NCBI GenBank assembly: GCA_947499175.1 | Contig: CANMNU010000021.1 | Location: 1-15,502, forward strand | Direction: 5' to 3' | DNA length: 15,502 bases | DNA from: Alphaproteobacteria bacterium | GTDB taxonomy: Bacteria; Pseudomonadota; Alphaproteobacteria; Paracaedibacterales; CAITNM01 | Part shown: piece after piece, positions 1 to 8,112 of the stretch | Numbering within the stretch: the stretch's first letter is position 1 | How the letters are laid out: each line of letters begins with the position of its first letter | The notes under the pieces: generated by a model | Seen by the model: only the letters and a program-made list of their open reading frames with translations | The model's database searches: none | Told to the model about the DNA's origin: nothing | Made by a program: the position numbers and the translations under genes

Positions 1-21
1 TGAAATACTGTCAATATTTCA
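1..21. repeat. 21-bp near-perfect palindrome at the window edge
   Basis: TGAAATA (1-7) is matched by TATTTCA (15-21). The centre CTGTCAA contains a further TG/CA pair, so nine of ten positions pair around the central T. It could be an operator or a hairpin, but the window starts here and no gene can be assigned to it. The rest of 1-279 holds a small AGCTC-GCAA-GAGCT hairpin (83-96), a purine-rich stretch (about 133-190) and a minus-strand terminator. I find no supported gene there. Confidence 0.4.
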
Positions 22-199
22 TAAATACTTAAATCACCATTCACTGGCAGCCGTGTACGCTACTTAGGTGGTGTATCATGGCAGCTCGCAAGAGCTTGTT
101 AATTACTAGTCAACACAGGTAGCATTTAAAACGAGAGAATAGAAAACAAAGCTGAAACGAAGAAAAGGAAAGGGAGAATATTGAATGGAGATAATCTGG

Positions 200-230
200 A
201 AAAAAAGACCACTAAATCACACATGGTCTT
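200..230 (-). terminator. Intrinsic terminator of the secretin/HAD unit
   Basis: Read on the minus strand, AAGACCA (230-224) pairs with TGGTCTT (211-205) across a 12-nt loop and runs straight into seven T residues (206-200). This is the usual rho-independent layout. It lies about 50 nt beyond the stop codon of the HAD gene and probably ends the mshL-HAD transcript. Confidence 0.65.
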
Positions 231-279
231 AATATTTCAAAAAAATAATAATAAAATGTCAAGCTAAGATTTATTTGGG

Positions 280-903
280 CTATTTTAGCAAATAATCGAT
301 TGTTTTATTTATACCCTCAAACCTTGCTAGTAATGGTCCGTCATAAATATCATCCCCAATCGCAATTGCTGGCATATTAAGGCTCTTGGCAAATATCCAA
401 TCGGTAACGCTGTCACCAACATATACAGCTTCACTGGGCTTTAAGCCAAAATGTTTTAAGGCAACTAAACCCATTTCTGGGTGGGGTTTATCATAATCTG
501 TATCACCAGACCCAAGCGTTAAATCACTGTGCACATTGAATTGTTTAATTTCAGAAAGTAGCAATTTGTTGTTTTTATTGCTAATAATTGCTATTTTATA
601 GCCGTAATCAATTAATAATTGTAGTTGCTGCAATACACCATCGTATAATTTAAGGTCATTTTTACAGGCATGAACAGCATTGTAAAAAATTTCTTGAGCT
701 TCCTGCCAATTTTCTTTAAAAAGTATTGGAAAACTTTCGCGGGTAGATAGTCTCGCCCTAACCTTTACCTCATCTAACGTTGCGATTGGCAAACCAAAAT
801 GTTGTAAAACCATATCACTAGCCTTAAGAAGAATTGGCCATGTATCAACTAAAGTATTATCCCAATCAAAAAAAATGGCTTTAAATTTTTGCTCAAACAT
901 CAT
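280..903 (-). CDS. HAD-superfamily hydrolase, phosphoglycolate phosphatase-like
   Basis: This is a predicted cytosolic Mg2+-dependent phosphatase of 207 aa. All four HAD motifs are visible: motif I F-D-W-D-N-T-L with nucleophile D13 and acid/base D15; motif II I-I-S-N with S108; motif III K139 in D-K-P-H-P; motif IV G-D-S-V-T-D with D164 and D168. Residues 20-90 form the helical cap, as in Gph/PGMB-type HADs. Length and the K-P-x-P-x-x-G-L block fit the phosphoglycolate phosphatase-like group, but HAD substrates cannot be read from sequence. The start has two adjacent ATGs (903 and 900) and no clear Shine-Dalgarno. The gene begins 14 nt after the stop of the secretin gene, so the two are very likely co-transcribed and end at the terminator at 200-230. 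The family call is secure; the substrate is not. Confidence 0.9.
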   Translation of the reverse strand: MMFEQKFKAIFFDWDNTLVDTWPILLKASDMVLQHFGLPIATLDEVKVRARLSTRESFPILFKENWQEAQEIFYNAVHACKNDLKLYDGVLQQLQLLIDYGYKIAIISNKNNKLLLSEIKQFNVHSDLTLGSGDTDYDKPHPEMGLVALKHFGLKPSEAVYVGDSVTDWIFAKSLNMPAIAIGDDIYDGPLLARFEGINKTIDYLLK

Positions 904-917
904 TTACAACTTTATAT

Positions 918-2591
918 CTAGCTAGGGTTTAAGGGGCGTGGATCGGTTGTGTATTTTTCCATTAATCGTTGATCCGCAGCATCTGGCGCGGCACCATTAT
1001 CAACAATTGTTGCTTTTAACACAATCACCAATTCCACAATAGTATCACCTTCAGAAATACTACCGGTTAAATCACGTAATAACGGTACCTCACCAAGCCC
1101 TGGAATTCCTTGTTTGTGTTCTGATGAACGAACCTCCATTAAACCACCCAAAATTGCCATTTCTTTGTTATTTAACCTTAGTACTGAATCAATTTCACGT
1201 ACTTCAACCACCGGAATCATTGAAGGAGTTGGCGATGACTTTCTGTCAGTGCTGTCAGTAATTGAAGCATTATAAGCAATATCCACAGCAGGATCAGGTA
1301 CTGATTGGGTTAAGCGTGAAATACTTGGCCTTAAAAATAGAATAATTTCTCCTGTTTCCGGGTCAATCGATGGTTGAACCATCATAATTAAACCAATTGG
1401 TACAGTTTGAATATCGCTTGAAACCGTGGTACTTTCACGGTTGTTTTGCGAATTATACATTTTATCGTAGTTGAGCCTGAAATAAACTTTATTTTGGGCA
1501 ACTTTTAAGATGGCAGCCTGATTATTCATAACCGTAAGGCGCGGACTTGATAAAGTACGCACAAAGCCAAACTCTTGCAGCATATTTGCAATTGCTGAAA
1601 AACTTGAACCACTTGCACCAAAGCTAACCATATCGGCCTGTGCAGATGTCGGGTCTAAAAAGCTGCTTTTCTTTGCTAAATCACCAAAATTAGCTGTAAT
1701 TGCTAAATCCCCTTTAGCATTAACATTTTGCCAATTAATACCGCTGCGATATTCATCTTTTAACGTAACTTCAATAATTTTCGCTTCAATTAAAACTTGG
1801 CAACAAGCAACTTTACGTAATTGTTCCAAGTACTTTTCCACTTGTATGTGTTGCTTACGGTTTGCCTGTAGCGACACAAGTCCTGCCTGGCGGTGTATTG
1901 AATACGAACCTTTTTCAGACCCTAATTGAACAATAGTTTTTAAATTTTGCTCTAGTTCGTCCCAAAAATCATTCTTAGTGGTAGCTTTTAGTGCGCTTTT
2001 AGAAACGTTATCACCAGCGCTGCCTTTTGCAGGTCCAATGCTTGAAAAAACATCAGTAGCAACAGTTAATTGATTTTCACTTGAACGCGATAAATTTAAA
2101 AATTGTACGTTGTAATTCTTTGAATATGGAGTATCACGTTCAATTCTTAAAGCACCATTAATGACATCAAAACGCAGATTTGCCATTTCACACATAGCCC
2201 GAATAATGTCTATGAACGGTCTATTTTGTGACGTGAAAATAATTTTTGCATCAATAGCTGGATCTAGCTGCAAATCAACATTGGCCTGACGTGCAAGTTC
2301 AATAAAAATACTTTTTAAAGGAATACCTTCAGAAACTGATACTGAAACTAATGTGTACATAGCTTTTGGCAAAATTTGTACTGCTTTTTTAGGGGGAATT
2401 CTTATGCGAATTGCATCTGGCTCTGCCTGCTCAACAGGCGTTGCTAATTCTTTAGCCTCACCTTTATCAAGTTTTGGCATTAACGGTTGATGGTTACTCA
2501 TTTCACGACAACCACAAAGTACAAAAAATAAACAAGCCCAAGCTAACAACACGCACCTAATTGCAAAAACACATTGCTTTAATTGAAGCAA
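918..2591 (-). CDS. mshL: MshL/PilQ-type secretin, outer-membrane lipoprotein
   Basis: This is a predicted outer-membrane secretin ring subunit of a type IV pilus/MSHA or type II secretion-like machine (557 aa). Residues 1-27 are a lipoprotein signal (K5, R12, hydrophobic core) ending in a lipobox, with C28 as the lipidated cysteine. Residues 79-155 form an STN/N0-type domain. Residues 205-258 match the MshL N-domain pattern (D-F-W-x-x-L, then G-L-V-S-L-Q-A, then V-E-K-Y-L). The secretin core begins at V266 with L-I-E-A-K-I-I-E-V and continues through T347-L-S-S-P-R to V463-x-x-R-E-I-D, L481-G-G-L-M and G498-L-G-E-V-P. The start is TTG with no clear Shine-Dalgarno; the next ATG (codon 31) would remove the signal peptide. 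No other MSHA/pilus gene is in the window. A general PilQ or GspD assignment is possible, but the middle domain favours MshL. Confidence 0.85.
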   Translation of the reverse strand: MLQLKQCVFAIRCVLLAWACLFFVLCGCREMSNHQPLMPKLDKGEAKELATPVEQAEPDAIRIRIPPKKAVQILPKAMYTLVSVSVSEGIPLKSIFIELARQANVDLQLDPAIDAKIIFTSQNRPFIDIIRAMCEMANLRFDVINGALRIERDTPYSKNYNVQFLNLSRSSENQLTVATDVFSSIGPAKGSAGDNVSKSALKATTKNDFWDELEQNLKTIVQLGSEKGSYSIHRQAGLVSLQANRKQHIQVEKYLEQLRKVACCQVLIEAKIIEVTLKDEYRSGINWQNVNAKGDLAITANFGDLAKKSSFLDPTSAQADMVSFGASGSSFSAIANMLQEFGFVRTLSSPRLTVMNNQAAILKVAQNKVYFRLNYDKMYNSQNNRESTTVSSDIQTVPIGLIMMVQPSIDPETGEIILFLRPSISRLTQSVPDPAVDIAYNASITDSTDRKSSPTPSMIPVVEVREIDSVLRLNNKEMAILGGLMEVRSSEHKQGIPGLGEVPLLRDLTGSISEGDTIVELVIVLKATIVDNGAAPDAADQRLMEKYTTDPRPLNPS

Positions 2592-2738
2592 ATGTATGGA
2601 ATCTTGGCTAGTTGCATTCTTTAAAATCTAGTTTGCGACTTACAAAAATATTGTGTAATAATCTAGCCAGTGCTTTGCAATTGCCGTAAGCAATTTTAAA
2701 AATCAAAAATTATAACTTTTAAAGAGCAGGTGTTAACC
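2592..2738. promoter_or_regulatory. Divergent mshL/uvrA intergenic region with candidate promoter and inverted repeat
   Basis: This 147-nt region must hold divergent promoters. A weak plus-strand candidate is TTGCGA (2633-2638), a 17-nt spacer and TAATAA (2656-2661). The inverted repeat AATTGC-CGTAA-GCAATT (2679-2695) lies in the uvrA leader, and AATCTAG occurs twice (2625-2631 and 2660-2666). I see no alphaproteobacterial LexA box (GAAC-N7-GAAC or GTTC-N7-GTTC), so SOS control of uvrA is not visible here. The Shine-Dalgarno-like AGAGCAGG (2723-2730) lies 8 nt before the ATG at 2739. Confidence 0.3.
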
Positions 2739-5633
2739 ATGCAAGATACAATTAGAATTCGTGGCGCACGTGAGCACAACTTAAAAAATGTTAATGTAGA
2801 TATTCCACGTAATAAGCTAGTAGTAATTACAGGGCTTAGCGGTTCTGGAAAATCATCGCTAGCTTTTGACACGCTTTATGCTGAAGGGCAGCGTCGTTAT
2901 GTGGAAAGCTTATCAACCTATGCACGGCAATTTTTGCAACTTATGCAAAAGCCTGATGTTGATTCCATAGAAGGCTTAAGTCCAGCGATTGCTATTGAAC
3001 AAAAAACAACATCAAAAAATCCAAGGTCAACAGTTGGAACTGTCACCGAACTTTATGATTACATGCGGCTTTTATTTGCACGCATAGGTGTGCCACATTC
3101 ACCAGCTACTGGCCTGCCGATTGATGCCCAAACAGTTAGCCAAATGGTTGATCGTATTTTGGCAATGCCTGAAAAAAGTAAAATTCTTTTGCTAGCGCCA
3201 ATTGTGCGTGACCGTAAGGGTGAGTATAAAAAAGAATTGCTAGAGTTACAAAAAAAAGGATTTCAGCGCGTTTTTATTGATGGCAAAATTTATACACTTG
3301 AAGAAGCACCAACCCTTAATAAGAAAACAAAGCATACAATTGCAGTTGTTGTTGACCGCTTGGTAATTGGTAACCCTGATGATTTAAAAACCCGTTTAGC
3401 TGATTCAATTGAAACTTCTTTGCAATTAAGCAATGGCTTGTTGTGGGTACAAGAAGCTACTTCGGAGGCAATTGCTACTTATTCGTCAAAATTTGCTTGC
3501 CCTGTTTCTGGATTTACCTTAGAAGAAATTGAGCCGCGTTTGTTTTCATTTAATAGCCCCCAGGGTGCATGTCCAACCTGTGATGGTTTGGGTATTGAAA
3601 TTATTTTTGATGAGCAAGTAGTGGTACCTAACCATGACCTAAGCTTACGTGATGGGGCAATTGCTCCATGGTCAGCCCAAGAAGATTTAGCAACCAGTAA
3701 ACGTGGCCAATTAACTTATGAATATTATGCCCAAGTTTTAGAAGGGTTAGCTCATTATTTTAGTGAAAGCGCAACAGTTCCATTTCATGAGCTTTCGCCC
3801 GATTTGCGTAAAGTCATACTTTATGGTTCAGGTGAAAAAATAGTACCAATTGTTTACAATGATGGCGTTCGCAAATATATTTCAAAAAAGCCATTTGAAG
3901 GCGTAATTCCTAATTTAAAACGTCGATGGTTGGAAACTGAAAGTGATTGGACTAGAGAGTTTTTAAGGCGTTTTCAAAATGAAAAACCATGCCATAGTTG
4001 TGGTGGTCACCGCTTAAAAGAAGAAGCACTGTGTGTGAAAATTGCCAAATTACATATTGGTGAAGTCGGAGTTTTTTCAATAAAAAATGCATTAACTTGG
4101 TTTGAAACTGTTGAGCTTTCCAAAAAACAACAGGAAATTGCCGATAAAATTTTAAAAGAAATTAGAAACCGTTTAAAATTTTTGGTGGATGTTGGGCTTG
4201 ATTATCTGACCTTATCACGTGGTTCAGGAACTCTTTCAGGCGGAGAAAGCCAACGAATTCGTTTGGCATCGCAAGTTGGGTCAGGCCTTACTGGGGTGTT
4301 GTATGTACTTGATGAACCATCAATAGGCTTGCACCAACGTGATAATGATCGCTTGCTTGAGTCTTTGCGCAACTTACGTAACCTAGGAAATACCGTGGTG
4401 GTGGTTGAGCATGATGAAGATGCCATATTAACCGCTGATTTTGTTATTGATATGGGACCAGCAGCAGGTGTTCATGGTGGAGAAATTATTTCCCAAGGAA
4501 CACCACAAGAAGTAATCAATTGCCCAAACAGTTTGACTGGTCAGTATTTGCGTGGCACAAGATCAATTCCAATTCCGACCCAAAGGCGTTCTGGACATGC
4601 TGGGAAATTTTTACGCTTAAAGGGTGCCAAATCAAACAACTTAAAGAATGTTGATGCAACCTTTCCTTTGGGAACATTTACTTGCGTAACTGGGGTTTCT
4701 GGCGGTGGCAAGTCTACATTAGTTATTGAAACTTTGTACAAAGCACTTAACCGACAATTTAATTATGGACGTGATCTTCCTGGAATTCATAAATCCCTTG
4801 AAGGCATTGAACATATTGATAAAGTAATTGATATTGACCAATCACCAATTGGGCGAACTCCTCGTTCTAACCCTGCAACCTACGTTGGTTGCTTTACACC
4901 AATTCGTGAATGGTTTGCGGGCATGCCTGAAGCAAAAGCTAGAGGCTACTCACCAGGACGATTTTCTTTCAATGTAAAAGGTGGAAGGTGTGAAGCTTGC
5001 CAAGGTGATGGCGTTGTAAAAATTGAAATGCACTTCTTGCCAGATGTGTACCTTGAATGCGATCAATGTCACGGCAAACGTTATAATCGTGAAACCCTGG
5101 AAATTACATACAAACATAAAAATATTGCTGATGTTTTGGATATGACTGTTGAAGAGGGGGTAACTTTTTTTGAAACAAATACAGCAATAGTTGAAAAGTT
5201 GCGTGCGTTAAACCATGTAGGTCTTGGCTATATCAAAATTGGCCAACAAGCTACAACCTTATCAGGTGGTGAAGCGCAGCGAATAAAATTAGCTAAGGAG
5301 TTATCTCGCAGGGCAACAGGTAAGACTTTGTATATTTTAGATGAACCAACTACAGGATTGCATTTTGAAGATGTTCGTAAATTATTAGAAGTGCTGCACC
5401 ATTTGGTTGATCAAAGTAACACTGTCTTAGTGATTGAACATAACCTTGAAGTAATTAAAACTGCTGACTGGGTAATTGATATGGGACCAGAAGGTGGAGA
5501 TGGTGGAGGGGAAGTTATTGCAACTGGTACCCCAGAAGATGTTGCCAAGATCACCAAAAGTTACACTGGCAAATATTTAAAACCTTACCTTGATGTAAAT
5601 CATAAATTATTGGAAAGCAAGGGTCGGTTTTAA
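2739..5633 (+). CDS. uvrA: Excinuclease ABC subunit A (UvrA)
   Basis: This is the DNA-damage recognition ATPase of nucleotide excision repair, which loads UvrB (964 aa, normal for the family). Numbering is from the ATG. Walker A1 G-L-S-G-S-G-K-S is at 32-39, the first signature L-S-G-G-E at 499-503 and Walker B1 at 521-527. Walker A2 G-V-S-G-G-G-K-S is at 652-659, and the C-terminal zinc finger has C751, C754, C774 and C777. The second signature L-S-G-G-E is at 841-845 and Walker B2 at 864-870. The first zinc knuckle reads C254-P-V-S, so the second cysteine is serine, followed by C278-x-x-C281. I recall this substitution as common in alphaproteobacteria. An in-frame GTG lies three codons upstream (2730), but the Shine-Dalgarno-like AGAGCAGG is correctly spaced for the ATG and overlaps the GTG. 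argS follows after 56 nt. Confidence 0.98.
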   Translation: MQDTIRIRGAREHNLKNVNVDIPRNKLVVITGLSGSGKSSLAFDTLYAEGQRRYVESLSTYARQFLQLMQKPDVDSIEGLSPAIAIEQKTTSKNPRSTVGTVTELYDYMRLLFARIGVPHSPATGLPIDAQTVSQMVDRILAMPEKSKILLLAPIVRDRKGEYKKELLELQKKGFQRVFIDGKIYTLEEAPTLNKKTKHTIAVVVDRLVIGNPDDLKTRLADSIETSLQLSNGLLWVQEATSEAIATYSSKFACPVSGFTLEEIEPRLFSFNSPQGACPTCDGLGIEIIFDEQVVVPNHDLSLRDGAIAPWSAQEDLATSKRGQLTYEYYAQVLEGLAHYFSESATVPFHELSPDLRKVILYGSGEKIVPIVYNDGVRKYISKKPFEGVIPNLKRRWLETESDWTREFLRRFQNEKPCHSCGGHRLKEEALCVKIAKLHIGEVGVFSIKNALTWFETVELSKKQQEIADKILKEIRNRLKFLVDVGLDYLTLSRGSGTLSGGESQRIRLASQVGSGLTGVLYVLDEPSIGLHQRDNDRLLESLRNLRNLGNTVVVVEHDEDAILTADFVIDMGPAAGVHGGEIISQGTPQEVINCPNSLTGQYLRGTRSIPIPTQRRSGHAGKFLRLKGAKSNNLKNVDATFPLGTFTCVTGVSGGGKSTLVIETLYKALNRQFNYGRDLPGIHKSLEGIEHIDKVIDIDQSPIGRTPRSNPATYVGCFTPIREWFAGMPEAKARGYSPGRFSFNVKGGRCEACQGDGVVKIEMHFLPDVYLECDQCHGKRYNRETLEITYKHKNIADVLDMTVEEGVTFFETNTAIVEKLRALNHVGLGYIKIGQQATTLSGGEAQRIKLAKELSRRATGKTLYILDEPTTGLHFEDVRKLLEVLHHLVDQSNTVLVIEHNLEVIKTADWVIDMGPEGGDGGGEVIATGTPEDVAKITKSYTGKYLKPYLDVNHKLLESKGRF

Positions 5634-5689
5634 TTGATTATTATAGCTAGGACGGCTAAATCTATAACTGGTTTAGGAGAACTTAACAT

Positions 5690-7414
5690 ATGCCGTTAGT
5701 ATTTATCTTACAAGAATTTATTGAAGACTGTTTAAACCAAATAGCCCCTGGTGTTAATCTTGAAAAAGTTGTGCTTGAACCGGCTAAAAATCCAGATCAT
5801 GGAGATTTAGCAAGCAATGCAGCAATGGTTTGTAGCAAAGCTTTAGGCATGGCTCCACGTGATTTGGCGCAAAAACTAATTGAAAAAATTTTAAAAAATG
5901 AATTTATTACAAATGCTGAAATAGCTGGCCCAGGTTTTATTAATTTAAAATTGCACCCAACTATATTGCATAATGAACTTTCCAAAATTTTAGTCAGCAA
6001 TGGTAAATATGGAAACAGTAACATTGGATTAGGTAAGTCTGCCCAAGTAGAATATGTGTCAACTAACCCAACTGGACCAATGCACATTGGCCATGGCCGG
6101 AATGCTGTTTTGGGTGACACGATTGCTAACTTACTGGAAAAAGTTGGCTATGAAGTAACTCGTGAATACTATGTGAATGATGCTGGCGGTCAAACCATTG
6201 CTTTAGGGCGATCTGCTTACGTACGCTATACACAAGCCTTGGGGAAAACAATTTCAGATGCTGATTTTGATGATGATATGTACAAAGGTGATTACCTAAT
6301 TTCCGTTGGTGAAAAGCTAGCGCAAAAATATGGTGATTCTTTGCTTAACCAACCAGAATCACAGTGGTTTGAAACTGTGCGTTTGTTTGCGATTGACGCA
6401 ATGATGGATTATATTCGTGCTGATTTAAAGTTTTTGGGCATAGTTATGGAGTATGCTTTTGAATCAACCATTACCAAAGAAGGTTGGGTTGATAAAGCCT
6501 TAAAATTGCTAGAGACCAAAGGTGATGTATACCAAGGCTTACTCGAAAAACCAAAAGGTCACCAGGTTGATGATTGGGAAGAACGCCCACAAATTTTGTT
6601 TAAGGCTACAAGTTATGGGGATGACATTGATCGTGCTTTGCAAAAGTCTGATGGAACATGGACTTATTTCGCTGGTGATGTTGGTTACCATTATCATAAA
6701 ATAAGACGTAATTTTGATTTGCTAATCAATATTTTGGGTTTTGATCATGTTGGTTATGTGAAGCGATTAACTTCGGCCGTAAAAGCTTTAAAAGCTGACT
6801 TGCCGTACATAATTAAAACTTGCCAAATGGTAAACTTTGTTGACGATGGTAAGCCTTTACGTATGTCCAAACGTTCTGGAAACTTTATTACGATTGATCA
6901 ATTGGTAGAACGAGTTGGCAAAGACGCAGTGCGTTATATGATGGTTTCACGCCACCAGGATATGGTAATTGATTTTGATTTTAATCAGGTAGTTGATCAA
7001 TCAAAAGACAATCCATTATTTTATATTCAATACGCTCATGCGCGTATTCATTCGGTTTTGCGTCATGCAGCCCAAGTATTTACCGACGATGATTTTGCCA
7101 AAAATGCATCGCTTGAATGTTTAGTTGATGAGTCTGAACTAGATTTAATAAAATGCTTAATTCAATGGCCACGGGTTGTAGCTTCAGCTGCACAGCATTT
7201 AGAACCGCACCGGGTTGCCAATTATCTGTATGACCTAGCTGGAACGTTTCATAGCTTGTGGAACAAAGGTAAGGAACACACACAGTTACGCTTTATTGAT
7301 GAAAAGTCACCGAAGCAAACGGCAGCTCGTATAGTATTATTGCAATCAACCGCTTTAATAATTGCAGAGGGCCTGAATGTTCTGGGGGTCACTCCTTTGG
7401 AAGAAATGCGTTAA
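5690..7414 (+). CDS. argS: Arginyl-tRNA synthetase
   Basis: This enzyme charges tRNA-Arg with arginine in the cytosol (574 aa, class I aminoacyl-tRNA synthetase). Residues 1-90 form the ArgRS-specific N-terminal domain that contacts the tRNA elbow. The class I H-I-G-H signature is at 132-135, inside S-T-N-P-T-G-P-M-H-I-G-H-G-R. The K-M-S-K-S-equivalent loop is R391-M-S-K-R, with the catalytic lysine at K394. From about residue 445 to the end is the all-helical DALR anticodon-binding domain, closing in the usual V-L-G-V-x-x-L-E-x-M-R. The start ATG has a good Shine-Dalgarno, AGGAGA (5675-5680), 9 nt upstream. The stop codon overlaps the sfsA start by one base (TAATG). Confidence 0.98.
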   Translation: MPLVFILQEFIEDCLNQIAPGVNLEKVVLEPAKNPDHGDLASNAAMVCSKALGMAPRDLAQKLIEKILKNEFITNAEIAGPGFINLKLHPTILHNELSKILVSNGKYGNSNIGLGKSAQVEYVSTNPTGPMHIGHGRNAVLGDTIANLLEKVGYEVTREYYVNDAGGQTIALGRSAYVRYTQALGKTISDADFDDDMYKGDYLISVGEKLAQKYGDSLLNQPESQWFETVRLFAIDAMMDYIRADLKFLGIVMEYAFESTITKEGWVDKALKLLETKGDVYQGLLEKPKGHQVDDWEERPQILFKATSYGDDIDRALQKSDGTWTYFAGDVGYHYHKIRRNFDLLINILGFDHVGYVKRLTSAVKALKADLPYIIKTCQMVNFVDDGKPLRMSKRSGNFITIDQLVERVGKDAVRYMMVSRHQDMVIDFDFNQVVDQSKDNPLFYIQYAHARIHSVLRHAAQVFTDDDFAKNASLECLVDESELDLIKCLIQWPRVVASAAQHLEPHRVANYLYDLAGTFHSLWNKGKEHTQLRFIDEKSPKQTAARIVLLQSTALIIAEGLNVLGVTPLEEMR

Positions 7415-8112
7415 TGCAATTTCCAAAACCCTTGGTTTATGGTGTTTTAATTAAGCGCTATAAAAGATTCTTAGCTGATGTGCGCCTAGATAATGGAGTT
7501 GATATCACGGTACATTGTCCTAACCCAGGAGCGATGATGGGTATAACCACACCTGGGTTGCGTGTAGCTTTATCAAAGTCAGCAAATCTTTCCCGCAAAC
7601 TAGCTTATAGCTGGGAAATGGTAGAACTAAATAACATATGGATTGGTGTTAATACTAGCAATCCCAATCGGATTGTTGGGGAAGCCTTATCTTTAAACTC
7701 CATTGCTGAATTGTCAGGTTACAAACACTTTAAGCCTGAAGTTAAATATGGCCAAAACTCAAGAATTGATTTTTTACTAAGTGATGGTACGACTGATCTA
7801 TGCTTGGTAGAAGTTAAAAATGTGCATTTAATCAGAAATGATAGTTTAGCTGAATTTCCAGACTGTGTTACAGCGCGAGGTGCTAAACACCAGTTAGAAC
7901 TTGCCGAACAGGTAAAAAATGGCATACGTAGTGTTATTCTCTATGTTGTACAGCGTGGTGATGTTGAAAGCTTTAAAGTAGCTGAAGATCTTGATCCTGC
8001 TTATGCCAAAGCTTCAAAAATGGCAACAAGTGCAGGGGTAGAAACCTTTGCTTACAGTTGTAATATGGAAGAAAGTGGAATTACGTTAAAGCAAAGCTTA
8101 CTAATAAAATGA
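7414..8112 (+). CDS. sfsA: SfsA family protein (sugar fermentation stimulation protein A homologue)
   Basis: This 232-aa protein of the SfsA family has the usual family length. The family combines an N-terminal OB-like DNA-binding fold with a PD-(D/E)xK nuclease-like fold. The family hallmarks H34-C-P-N-P-G-A-M, N80-T-S-N-P-N-R and F148-P-D-x-V-T-A-R-G-x-K-H are present. The candidate catalytic set is D119 (R-I-D-F), E133 and K135 (V-E-V-K). The Escherichia coli protein was named as a regulator of maltose metabolism, but its biochemical role is unsettled; the fold suggests nucleic-acid binding or cleavage. The ATG overlaps the argS stop by one base and there is no independent Shine-Dalgarno, so it is probably translated by re-initiation. 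Its 3' end overlaps tilS by 4 nt (ATGA). Confidence 0.95.
   Translation: MQFPKPLVYGVLIKRYKRFLADVRLDNGVDITVHCPNPGAMMGITTPGLRVALSKSANLSRKLAYSWEMVELNNIWIGVNTSNPNRIVGEALSLNSIAELSGYKHFKPEVKYGQNSRIDFLLSDGTTDLCLVEVKNVHLIRNDSLAEFPDCVTARGAKHQLELAEQVKNGIRSVILYVVQRGDVESFKVAEDLDPAYAKASKMATSAGVETFAYSCNMEESGITLKQSLLIK

Noticed and set aside
78..232. Two micro-ORFs preceded by Shine-Dalgarno-like runs (78-122, 14 codons; 185-232, 15 codons)
   Set aside because: They are too short to judge, and the second runs through the minus-strand terminator hairpin.
2592..2738. LexA/SOS box upstream of uvrA
   Set aside because: No GAAC-N7-GAAC or GTTC-N7-GTTC pattern is present on either strand.
3498..3590. UvrA first zinc knuckle with serine in place of the second cysteine (C-P-V-S)
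   Set aside because: I recall this substitution as the normal form in alphaproteobacterial UvrA, so I treat it as a lineage marker and not as a defect.
5797..6120. 107-codon minus-strand frame inside argS
   Set aside because: It is antisense to the conserved HIGH region of argS and has no family resemblance.
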